Shown here piece by piece: positions 53,534 to 63,432 of a DNA stretch of 64,000 nucleotides. The position numbers and the translations under genes are program-made. The stretch is from Fragum whitleyi. Lineage: Eukaryota > Mollusca > Bivalvia > Cardiida > Cardiidae. The DNA is taken from positions 23,391,526-23,455,525 of the forward strand of contig OX411545.1 in assembly GCA_948146395.1 (NCBI GenBank). The letters are read 5' to 3'. Numbering within the stretch: the first letter of the stretch is position 1; each line of letters starts with the position of its first letter. The notes under the pieces are model-generated. The model searched no databases and had not been told where the DNA came from. It saw only the letters and a program-made list of their open reading frames with translations.

Positions 53534-54654
53534 TATCATACATGTACAGAATAATACCAAATATAAGAATTCATATATTGAAATTCATAGTGTGATCATT
53601 CAAAATTTAAAAAAACTATGCTTCCAAACTTAATAAAACTAATCAATGTAATAAAGATTGGAAATCAATTTATGGCACAAACACAAGGTATTTCAGTAAA
53701 TTTTGCCAGCATATACATAAAAGCTTACTCTTGCTTGCGACAATAAATGAACATATGTATGTCTTTTCCAACAGTATTTATGTGAGCATGATGGGACAAA
53801 ATTTTAGCTCCCTGGGCAGGTTTTAAATCATTCTCCATTTCCAAGGCAACAATAAATGTCAGAAAATATCTATTAAGTACTTAGTGAGGACTCTGACCAG
53901 TCTGCGAAGATGCACAGTCTGATCTGACTGTTAACATCACACACATGCAGGATTGTTAAAAATGTCTCCAACAGGCTCATATACTTAAACATAGGCACCA
54001 CATGTGACTACTTATTCTTTGCTTCAGATGTGGATCATGCAAAACAATCTTAGTCAAAAAAGGGATATAATTCTAGCATAAATGCTTCAAGAATTATCTC
54101 CCTTTAAAGTTTAGTCCTTGTTACAGTGAACACTCATTCCATGTTTCAAATTTCACATTGATATCTACTGCATAAGCCCATAATTCTGATTAACATCAAA
54201 AGAGGAAGCAATGGAATGCTAGTAAGATCAGCTGTTTTGAATTAAAAAGTCGAACTATTGTCATCATCTTGATGTGATTGAGTGTGTGTGTAACAAATTT
54301 TAACTTTGGTAATATCTCTGTTGCTCTTGGGGTTATCTTAAAAAAAAATAGCATGTGAATTCAACAAGACTATCAAGTGGGATAACTCTTGAAGTTTTTT
54401 TCTGAGAATTATGCCCCTTTTTTACTTAGATTATTTCAACATCCAGCACCTGCAGTTGAGCAGGCAGTGCTTTTGTTACTACATTTTTTTTTCATAAATA
54501 CATGTATTCACAAAATCATATTTCAACCTTAAATCTGAGTAATACACTCAGTCTACTGATTTTATATCAAATGGTCCTATGTAGTTTTTTTTTTCTCTCC
54601 TATAGATTCAGCCCTGGTAATCTCTGTTTATCTGGTAAAACAAATCTGAAATAC
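53534..54654. other. Noncoding stretch
   Basis: Contains a family H copy at 53878-53990 ('actctgaccagtctgcg'). No exon of the minus-strand gene was recognised although its last exon could lie here or nearby. Confidence 0.4.
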
Positions 54655-54990
54655 AGAAATAAGAGAACCATAGTGGACCTATATCACTCACCTCACCTGA
54701 GTCTTCCGAAACAACAAATTAAGATGAGCTGTCGGACATTAGGAGATGCTGTATATGTTGTTGATTCCTAAGGAAGAGGCTGTATTAAGAAATTTAAAAT
54801 CTTTCCCTATCTATGCCTTGGCAACATGAGTTAAGAATGGATATAAATTATTTGAACAATTTCAGAAGAGCTTCACTCAAAGATAATTGCTGTAAAGATT
54901 CATCAGCAGAGTTGTTTAAAAATGTTGCTGAAAGCATACTGTACAATCACAAAAGTTCATCTTGAGCACCTCAATCTCAGGTGGGCAAAA
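54655..54990 (+). mobile_element. Family C copy, diverged
   Basis: AATAAGAGAACCATAGTGGA start and a 3' end near CTTGAGCACCTCAATCTCAG. Confidence 0.55.
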
Positions 54991-55080
54991 AATGATATCC
55001 TGGGTTGAGGTTATTAAACTTTTTCCAGGCTTAACTGAGAAATTTCTAAAATTTTAAATTCATTAAATGTTTGAAAAAAA

Positions 55081-55133
55081 AAAAGATAATATTAATAAGT
55101 TATTATTTACAACAACTTATTCATATTATCTTT
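55081..55133. repeat. AT-rich palindrome
   Basis: AGATAATATTAATAAGTT and AACTTATTCATATTATCT arms. Confidence 0.6.
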
Positions 55134-55317
55134 CATTTAAATACATTAAAATGTGTATTAAAACAGAGGTACAGCTTTAAGTTCAAAATCGAAATTTGAG
55201 AAAATTTTGAATGGAGAATGAGAAAAGTTTTTTAGCCTCAGGCACAGATGTAAGTCAAACAAGAGGCCCAAGACAGCCTCCACTGGCATTTTCAGCTCAT
55301 CAAATTTACGACAAATT

Positions 55318-56925
55318 AACATTTACAAGAGGACCATGATGGTTCTTTATTGCTCACTTTCATCTGTTTGACTCCTCTTTTAGCAAATTGAAATGCCTTT
55401 AAAGATCATAAAAGGGCCATTAAAGACCAAATTTTTAGCAAAAGTCATTATTGTAGTCTTATGATGGTCTAATAATCCCTGCATTGGACTGAGACCAGAC
55501 AGACATCCTGACCATTTTCAATAAGATTAAATCAAATTGGTGCCTTCTAGAATGTTAACAAGGGAATAGTCATGTAAGCGTCTTTTCCAATGATTTCAAA
55601 TGCATCTTTCCCATTTAAACATTCTACTCAAGTTTCATGAAGATTGTGCCATATTTATGACCTTCCCAATTTTTTAAAAGTCTTCATCCTTGTGTTGTGA
55701 CCTGACAAACATTCTGGCCAAGTATCATGAAATCCAGGTTATAATTATGGCCTCTGGAGTAAAAACAATACAAGAGACCCAAGAGTGCCTGTATCTCTCC
55801 ACTGGTTTCAATAAACCCAGACTTAAGCCCTGCCACGCCCATATTTGGGGGTCAAACTAAATTTCTTGAACATTACGTAAAGGGTCATCCAAGGAACATC
55901 CATGCCAAGTTTAATTTAAATCCCCCAAATGGTATGGAAAGAGAAGATTTTTAAATATTTTAACAAGAAAAAAATTGCCCTGCCCTGCCATTCCAATATT
56001 TGGGGGTCAATCAAAAATTCTTGTACAATTTAAGTAAAAGGTCACGCAAGGAACATCCATGCCAAGTTTCATTGGAATCAGCCCAATGGTTTGGGAGGAG
56101 AAGATTTTTAAAGATTTGAACGTAAAAATGCCCCCCTCCCGCCACGTCCATACTTTGGGGTCAATCAAAATTTCTTGAACAATTAAAGTATAGGGTCCAA
56201 GGTGCATTCATGCCAAGTTTCAATGAAATCAGCCCCATGGTTTGGGAGAAGAAGATTTTTAAAGATTTCAACGTTGAAAAATTGTCACGCCCATATTTGG
56301 GAGACAATAAAAATTTCTTTACCATTTAAGTAAAGGGTCACCCATGAACATCCATGCCAAATTTCATTGAAATCAGCCCCACAGTTTGGGAGGAGAAGAT
56401 TTTTAAAGATTATAACGTGAAAAAATGCAACTCCAATATTTGGGGGTCAATCAAAATTTCTTTAACAATTTAAGAAGAGGGTCACCAAAGGATCATTTCT
56501 ACCAAGTTTCATTAAAATCCCATTAGTTTGGGAGGAGATGATGTTTAAAGAAAAAGTTTACGCACACACCTACGGACGGACACACGCACTAACACATGGA
56601 TACACAACGGACATTCCCCCATGACAATAGCTTGCTGGCCTTCGGCCAGTGGAGCTAAAAATTGCTTTTAAGGCTCCTTTCCGCATGATATCAAATTAAC
56701 CCTTTCCATTTTCAATCAGATTCATCCTTTTGACCTGACAAACACTCTGATCTAGTTTTATTAAGATTGGGCAATCATTGTAGACTAGTGTAAACACTTC
56801 AATTGTTGACATCTGATGACATTTGATGCACAAAGCGCGACACACAAGGCATGACAAATGACAGTCATTCAACTACCACAAAAGCTCACCTTGAGCACAT
56901 TGTGCTCAGGTGAGCTAAAAGCATT
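55318..56925 (+). mobile_element. Family C copy 3 with a nested element
   Basis: AAGAGGACCATGATGG at 55323-55338 starts it, and GCTCACC...GTGCTCAGGTGAGC near 56884-56916 ends it. It is split by the element at 55771-56660. Confidence 0.7.
55771..56660 (+). mobile_element. Hairpin-ended tandem-core repeat nested in family C (B-related ends)
   Basis: ACAAGAGACCCAAGAGTGCC start and CTCCACTGG, 3' end GGCCAGTGGAGC plus TAAAAA. About five ~125-bp units carry 'cacgcccatatttggg' and 'aagtttcattgaaatc'. A short ACGGACGGAC tract near 56572. Confidence 0.75.
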
Positions 56926-57006
56926 ACAGATAGGCTCATATTTCATTATCATTCCAAATTATCCAGCTGAAATTGATTTTTCTGTCTGACACAAAGACAG
57001 GATTAC

Positions 57007-57198
57007 TTACTCTGACTTGGCCTGTGGTAATGAGAATCTATCAGTGCTGTAGTATTTATACATCAAACTTCTGTCTAATAAATGTCCATTCTGTTTGAGA
57101 AATTCTTCAAAGTTAATAGCGTTTTGAGTCTTATTTATAGCATCTGCTACCAAGAAGGTATAAAACATGGTGATGGTTTCATGGTATCCAGTTTTGAT
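57007..57198 (-). CDS. Flavin-reductase-like gene, exon with GYHET motif
   Basis: Acceptor TATTTTCAG. It encodes IKTGYHETITMFYTFLVADA through FSLPQAKSE and a TAA. A consensus donor GTAAGT overlaps the stop (after 57011), so it may instead splice to a last exon not found here. Confidence 0.72.
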   Translation of the reverse strand: MKTGYHETITMFYTFLVADAINKTQNAINFEEFLKQNGHLLDRSLMYKYYSTDRFSLPQAKSE

Positions 57199-60100
57199 CT
57201 GAAAATAGCATAAGATGTCACATTGAGGAACTATAATTGCACCATTTAAAATACCTAATGATCTTGAACTCATTTCTACTCACTTATGCAATTTTTACTG
57301 GAGATACAGCTTTAAACATTTTGAAAAATTGGCTTAATTGGAGGATGCAATTATCTTTTCAAAAAAAGGAGTTTTCCAGTTTCTTTTAAAGATTTTGTCT
57401 ATAAGTTATCCCAGTTAAGGATGAGTATATTTCCCATTTCTTACTTATTTCAAGACATTAGAAAGAATTTTCATAATCCTTTTACATGAAAAAATGTCTT
57501 GTTAATATTTCGATGGGTCAGTGCAACACTATTGTAAGTGCCTATGAATATATAGGCACTTACAAAAGTGTTGCACTGATCCCTCGATTTGAATTACAAA
57601 CCTTATCCTGATTGACTTCATTGAAATGTTTGATACCCTTTCTGAAAAAGAAAAGAATCATCTATTCAAATTTTTTGTACAATGGAACAAGTTTTTTTTG
57701 TTCAACACTGAATTGTGTTTTTCCCTCTCTTTTTATAAAGGTGACCATAACTTTTGAATTTCTATGAATGGTCTTACTGGAAGGGATGTTCATATGAAAT
57801 ATTGAATATAAATCCCTTACCATTCTAAAGCTTTAACTCATAACCAGTGTTTTCATAAAGAGTATACAAGATATCTTAAAGGATCCTTGACTAAGACGGA
57901 TATTCTTTAAGTAAGTAGAAGCAGAAAGTCTCTTTAATGATAAATATAACTAATAATCACATTGGAGGACACTACAATCTGTTATTAACTTGGTATATGT
58001 CCATTTCATTATCAATGTTAAATGCTTTTAAACAATTTCAACAAGTGCATGTCTTATTGCGATGCAATACAGGAGTCCCCCACCGGATAACAAAAAATTC
58101 TTTCTTATAATATATCTCCTACTTACTAGATCTATAACTGTATACAAAATTTGAAGTTGCTAGCACATTAGGTTTTGAACAAAATGTCCCAAACAAAAAT
58201 ATAAGAGTAAAAACAACCAATGGCAAAAACTCCAAAAGTGGGCGGAGAAGAATGATTCTTGTACATGCCACTTGTCCTCAATGAGATCTATAAGTGTACC
58301 AAGTCCCAACAAAGGGCAATAACTCAAAAAGTAGACATGGCAGAGTAACAGTTCTTGAACATGACACTTGTCCTCGATAAGATCTATCAGTGTACAGAGT
58401 TTGAAGTTGCTAGCACTGATGGCTCAGGAGATATTTTCGGGACAAAAATGTAAGGGTAAAAACAACGAAGGGCAATAACTAAAAAAGTGGGCGTGGCAGA
58501 ATAACAGTTATTAAACATGACACTTGTCCTCAATAAGATCTATAAGTGTACCAAGCTTGAAGTTGCTAGCAGTTATAGTTTAGGAGATATGATCCTGACA
58601 AGAATGTAAGGCTAAAAACAACAAAGGGCAATAACTCAAAAAGTGGGTGTGGCAGAGTTATGGATCTTGAACATGACACTTCACCACAATGAGATCTATA
58701 AGTGTACAAAGTTTGAAGTTGCTAGCACACATAGTTTAGGAGATATGAACTGGACAAGAATGTAAGACTAAAAACAACAAAGGGCAATAACTCAAAAAGT
58801 GGGCGTGGCAGAGTAACGGTTCTTGAACATGCAACTTCTCCTCAACGAGGTCTATGTGTACCAAGTTTGAAGTTGCTAGCACATATGGTTTAGAAGATAT
58901 AGCCCGGACAAAAGTGTGACGGACAGATGGACGGACGGACAGACGGAATCGAGCAAACCTATTGTCGTGGGGGACTAATTATCACATAGCATAAAAGTTG
59001 AGAAGCCTAGACAACTACACAATTGCAACAACAATATATTCTGACTGCACAAAGAGGGATTAAGACATTGTCCACCTATATTGTGTGTGGTGAAGACTCT
59101 GGTCAGACTGTGCAGATGCAGCTGGCGAGAGGCTTTGCTTTGCACAGATGTGAAATTATTGGAAATGTCGCACACAGGCTCATTTTATAACATTTATCAG
59201 ATACTTATCATCAAAAGTATTTTCCCAGACAAACAACCTACTTGATCAGTGGTTCAGCGTCATCCCTTCCATGTTCTCTTATATAGTTCCAGGCCATACG
59301 TAGATGGGCCTCATGGGTCCAGTTTTCAAATGGTAAAGTTGCATCTTCAAAGGACTGGATAAAAATTTCATCTCCTACTGATCTAAATGATCTGTGAAAT
59401 ATAGAACAGGTTTGTAAAGGCTGAGACTTCAGGGCTTGTTTTGACCCTTAAACCAGTGTTTTTACCCTTAAAAGCATGAAAATATTCTAGAAGTATTTTA
59501 AGCCCTACTAGTTTTCTGTCAGGGGGTTGATTTTCAGTGTTGCTCATGATACTGCTTCATATAATGAATGCACTAGAGCTAATTGTCAACTTCATAACTT
59601 TATAAGAGATTCATACTTCATCAGCATTGCATCATGATATTGCTTCATATAATTAATGCACTAGAATTAATTGTCCCCTTCATCACTTTATAAGTGATTC
59701 ATATTTCATATGAATCACTTATAAATTTATGAAGGAGACAATAAAAGAAGTAATCCAGCATAACCAAGATACATGTATACCGATGACTCAGCATAAAATA
59801 TTCATATGAATCACTTATAAAGATATGAAGGAGACAATAAAAGAAATAATCCAGCATAACCAAGATACATGTATACCGATGACTCAGCATGAAACAGTTG
59901 TAACTGCCTGTATGTCAATAGGCAATTACAACTTTTTTGCACTGAGCCATCAAGAATTACTTAATTATGTACACATTTTACTGCTCTGAATGCTTAAACA
60001 TCAGTTTTGACCTCTAAAAAGTCAAGGGAATAATATTTCTAAATTTGAAAAGCAAGCACACACCCTTTACATATTTCTTACTTAATCATACAAAAGTGAA

Positions 60101-62995
60101 AACTTTCTTGCATTTCAAGATGGGAATTCCTTCACTTTCTTCAATTTACAAGGGTGAATCAGAAATTACGTAGACTAGCGTTGCAGAAATTTTGATTTCA
60201 CAGACTTTGAAGAGAAAACTACATTATTATTAAATTGAGGCATTTTTCTCTTTGTCGTGTAAATTTGGATAAAATCCAAATAGTTGGTCACCTGTAGCAT
60301 CCATTCTAAAACATGTAGTCATTTGGTACTGGCGCATGGTAACGACGTCAATATGACGCTGCGGTATTGATAAGTTCCGTCTCGAAAGTCAGCACTTTTC
60401 AAAATACTCAATTCAACAATAAACACAATTTCTGCATCACCTATCCATTGGATAAGTACTATTTTCATATCCATCTGAACCAAAACGATGATCTTAAATG
60501 TGTAATGTGTCTAAACGATTCTGAACTGATGTTGTTCTGTGACAATAACAGATTAAACGCCAAGGAGACGTTTTCCTTTCTCCGAGTGTCATCCTTCAGA
60601 AACACTCTCCATTCTTAAACAAACCTTTTAAACCATTTAAAAAGAAGGTATCTGCTTACATTTGAAGACCTTTTAGCATATTTTATCATTTAAACCTCTC
60701 GATTAGGGTTTCAAAAGATCCAATAGAACTTTATTATTGTCTGTGGCTGCGCCGGGGACAATTACGGGTAGTAACACTAGGAAGTAACGTTACAAAATGG
60801 GTTGCGCCGGTAGCATCTACCCAGGTATATCAAATAATGGATTTTTTACGTCAGAGTCATAGCAGACTCTTGTAAATTTGATATTTTGTCAACATTAAAT
60901 GATTTGAGACGTGTGCAAAATTTTATTGATTTCCGTCGGGAAAAACCAAAGTTATAGTAAAAGTCCACATATTTTTTTATCCACCTTCGTACATGTCATA
61001 CCAGAAACTTTTACATGTTTTGATACATTATTTATATTGCAGAACTTATTAAGTTTACATTAATCTTTAAAACAATTGGGTTTGAGAAGGCCTTTTTTGC
61101 TATAAAAGTCCCTAAATTTCCAAAAGTCCTTCTTTCGAATATTGTCAAAGAAAATACTTTAAATGGGTACAATAGATTATTAAAAAAAAGTCCTTACTAC
61201 TGCAGCAGAATCCAAATAATAAAGATTAATGTTTAATTAAATTAAAGGTTAAATGATACAAAATGGGTTTGTTTAACACCAATGCAGAGTGATAAGAGGT
61301 TTTTTTTTTTCTTTTTAAATAAGAGAAGTGACTCACATACAAAATACCTTTGACATTATTTGAAATCCACCCTCAGAACATTCACGAGAAAGTGAAACAA
61401 AATCAAATTGAAACCTTTCTGACGGTTATAAAAGTTTTCATTATATTTACCATATGCGGAAGTTAGTTTGATCTTTAAGGCAGTGGAACTGTTATAGATT
61501 CACAACATTTCAGAAGTAATGAACTTTAACAGTGTTCCCCGAGGTTTCCTAATAAGTTTCATAGGGAAACCTCTTGAGAAATGGTCACACTAGGATCATG
61601 TAAAAGAAATTTGGTGGAATGCATTGTTTAGTTTTGGAGAAAATGATTTCAAAGTTTCACGATATACTGGTAACACACATGCATATAGAAATTACCTCTG
61701 CCAGTATAAGTCCTATTTTCTATCTGATCACAGTGATGATTTGCAGTCTGAAAAATGGTCTCCAAAGGATCACTCACATTAAAAAAATTGAAGATATGCA
61801 TCCATTTATTTCTAAAAAAGGTGATTTTAAAAGTTTCAACTTTATAACATATATATAAAGACCTCTACCCATAAAATTCATTTTTCACATCCAATTGAAT
61901 TAATTTCTATTGTCTGATAAAGGGCAAACCAAGGATAATCCAAGTAAAATTTGGTTGAAATTCATTCAGTTTCTGAGAAAAGTTACTTTTTCCCATTTAG
62001 GAAAATGGCCATCATGCCCATTAAAGCCATGTTTTTCTTCAAATTATAATTCTTTAAAGAAGTCTTAAAATGGGTCACTCGAGGTACATTCTTGTGATTT
62101 TTTTTAAATCAATCCAGTAGTTTCTAAGGAGAAAAGTTTTACAGAAAAGGTTGATGTGTGGACTGATGAGGCACTCACAATGGACTCCACACCATGATAA
62201 TGCTCTCTGGCCTTGGAGCTAACAAAACAGAATTAATGATAAAAACATGTTAGTAGTTTAAGATATCAGTAAAGTTATGCAAACAAATAAAAATAATTAA
62301 TCAAAACAAGTTACAAGAAAAGTGTAAAAGATTATGTCATGCTAATAAATGGATTCATGCAACATCATTCATAAAAGCTTGGGGCAAAATACAAAACAAA
62401 TTCTTAATCAAAATTCCAGTTAGCAGGGGTTATAACCTATTTCATAATGTAAAATTTCTTTTTTTATGTATAAAGCTCTATGTTGTGGAGACTAATAGCA
62501 ATTACCTTGTCAACTGGATTTCTGTAATATGAAAACTGCATGAAGGTGCAAATGATGGGGATGTTGGAAAGTAGATAAAAATCAAAGTACAGAAAGACTT
62601 AACACATACACAAAATACGTTTAGTGTTTTTAATTCTTTGTGTGCTTTTTTCTCTAGAAAAAGAACATATATACCATGTTTCAAGAGAATGTCATTAGTA
62701 AAACAAGAGATTTCACGAAATATCAATGTTTTTGCAAGGTAACAGGATAGACATGGAGGCTAAAGTAATAAATTGTTTTGTATGTGTTATAAAGCGGAGT
62801 TAAAAATCAAGGCATGCTACTAGCTAGTAAAAAAGCAAGAAACCACAACAACTACATACTTATACCTGGCCTGGTATAACATGGGACTGGAAACGTTATC
62901 ATCTACATGGGCCTGCTGTACCTCCCCATACCATACATGGTGGTCACCAATCAAGTGGGCGGAGTCTGCTCTACACTCCATTACTGAACAACACC
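57007..62995 (-). CDS. Flavin-reductase-like protein with C-terminal uncharacterised domain, 3' part of a spliced gene
   Basis: Visible minus-strand exons are 62995-62866, 62521-62506, 59391-59242, 57641-57602 and 57198-57011 (or to a stop at 57009-57007). The first encodes MECRADSAHLIGDHHVWYGE, typical of the FMN-binding split-barrel flavin reductase family (LECR...GDHxxFxGEV). Later exons encode NWTHEAHLRMAWNYIREHG, IKKGIKHFNEVNQDKIKTGY and HETITMFYTFLV, then LLDRSLMYKYYST; this second domain is known to me only as a conserved uncharacterised bacterial and eukaryotic segment. Phases agree, except that the joint between 62506 and 59391 is not in phase, so at least one exon there is missing from this model. 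The 5' end lies beyond 64000. Fusion of the two domains is inferred from order and strand. Confidence 0.65.
57511..57587. repeat. Palindrome family P (AAGTGCC subtype)
   Basis: GGGTCAGTGCAACACTATTG with inner arms TAAGTGCCTAT and ATAGGCACTTA; right end TTGCACTGATCCC. It lies 15 bp from the exon ending at 57602. Confidence 0.9.
57602..57641 (-). CDS. Flavin-reductase-like gene, 40-nt exon
   Basis: Encodes KGIKHFNEVNQDK. Acceptor TTTTTCAG, donor AAG-GTTTGT. Both phases fit. Confidence 0.75.
58040..58978 (+). mobile_element. Hairpin-ended tandem-core repeat, family A copy 2
   Basis: AACAAGTGCATGTCTTATTG start, AGTCCCCCACCGG, five to six core units, GACGGACGGAC tract and a decayed 3' hairpin (GTCGTGGGGGACTAA). 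Same orientation as the copy at 1390. Confidence 0.8.
59092..59188. repeat. Family H repeat
   Basis: 'actctggtcagactgtgcagatgc' region, 'gctttgctttgcacag', 'gtcgcacacaggctcatttt'. Confidence 0.55.
59242..59391 (-). CDS. Flavin-reductase-like gene, exon with WTHEAHL motif
   Basis: Acceptor TATTTCACAG, donor TCAA-GTAGGT. It encodes SFRSVGDEIFIQSFEDATLP, then NWTHEAHLRMAWNYIREHG. Confidence 0.78.
59430..60073. mobile_element. Candidate MITE related to 32581-32949, with later insertions
   Basis: Left block CAGGGCTTGTTTTGACCC, right block AAATTTGAAAAGCAAGCACA. It contains duplicated segments ('tatgaaggagacaataaaag' twice) and a family P palindrome. Confidence 0.45.
59872..59951. repeat. Palindrome family P (CTGCC subtype)
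   Basis: GACTCAGCATGAAACAGTTG with arms AACTGCCTGTATGTCAATAGGCAATTACAAC; right end GCACTGAGCCATC. Confidence 0.8.
60074..61478. other. Large intron or intergenic stretch
   Basis: No exon recognised. 'aatcagaaattacgtagac' at ~60157-60176 has a mariner-end flavour, but no second end was found. Confidence 0.35.
61479..61585. repeat. Family Q palindrome, truncated copy 4
   Basis: AAGGCAGTGGAACTGTTATA and an inner stem GAGGTTTCCTAAT with inverse GGGAAACCTC. The right side is replaced by family-B-like sequence. Confidence 0.6.
61586..62228 (+). mobile_element. Diverged family-B-like repeat
   Basis: Core-like 'ggtcactcgaggtac' and 'gatcacagtgatgatttgc' with the 3' end 'ggccttggagctaacaaaac'. Confidence 0.5.
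62506..62521 (-). CDS. Flavin-reductase-like gene, 16-nt microexon
   Basis: TATTACAG acceptor and CAAG-GTAATT donor bound 16 bases that complete an Arg codon from the previous exon and encode NPVDK. Confidence 0.55.
62866..62995 (-). CDS. Flavin-reductase-like gene, exon with GDHHVWYGEV
   Basis: Encodes GCCSVMECRADSAHLIGDHH, then VWYGEVQQAHVDDN and PMLYQAR. Acceptor TCATCCTAG (a CAG further upstream is possible), donor CCAG-GTATAA. The LECR-GDHxxxxGEV pattern is that of flavin reductase-like domains. Confidence 0.75.
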
Positions 62996-63059
62996 CTAGG
63001 ATGATAGGTGTGTGCTGTAAATAGGTACAAGTTAGGCAACTTTCATGCATTTGTACAAA

Positions 63060-63112
63060 ACAAATGTAACATATAGGCAGTTACAACTGTTTTGAGCTGA
63101 GTCATTGATATT
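63060..63112. repeat. Family P palindrome arm in tandem unit 1
   Basis: ATATAGGCAGTTACAACTGT with TTTTGAGCTGAGTCATTGATA; left arm reduced. Confidence 0.6.
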
Positions 63113-63130
63113 ATATTATGGTCCTTTGAG

Positions 63131-63236
63131 ACCTCCCCATACATGGTGGCCACCAATCATTGGGCAGAGTCTGCTCTACACTCCATTACACTCCATTACT
63201 GAACAACACCCCAGAATAATAGGTGTGTGCTGTAAA
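63131..63236 (-). pseudogene. Partial copy 1 of the flavin-reductase-like exon
   Basis: It matches the first half of the exon at 62995-62920, with a 10-bp internal duplication ('cactccatta') that shifts the frame. It stops at the GGGGAGGT point of the exon, before the real donor. Confidence 0.85.
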
Positions 63237-63275
63237 AAGGTACAAGGCAGTCAATTTTCATGACTTGATTCAAAA

Positions 63276-63338
63276 CAAATGTAACTGCCCATAAACACAT
63301 AGACAGTTACAACTGTTTTGAGTGAAGTCATTGATATA
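63276..63338. repeat. Family P palindrome in tandem unit 2
   Basis: AAACAAATGTAACTGCCCAT and inverse around AAACACAT. Ends in GTCATTGATATA. Confidence 0.7.
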
Positions 63339-63355
63339 TCAAAATGGTCCTGAGA

Positions 63356-63432
63356 GACTCTCCCATACATGGTGGTCACCAATCAAGTGGCCGAAGTCTG
63401 CTCTACACACCTTTACTGAACAACACCCAAGA
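63356..63432 (-). pseudogene. Partial copy 2 of the flavin-reductase-like exon
   Basis: Same truncated exon segment again, cut on its far side by a family C element at 63432. Confidence 0.8.

Noticed and set aside
60150..60400. Possible mariner end ('aatcagaaattacgtagac')
   Set aside because: No second terminal repeat or transposase was found.
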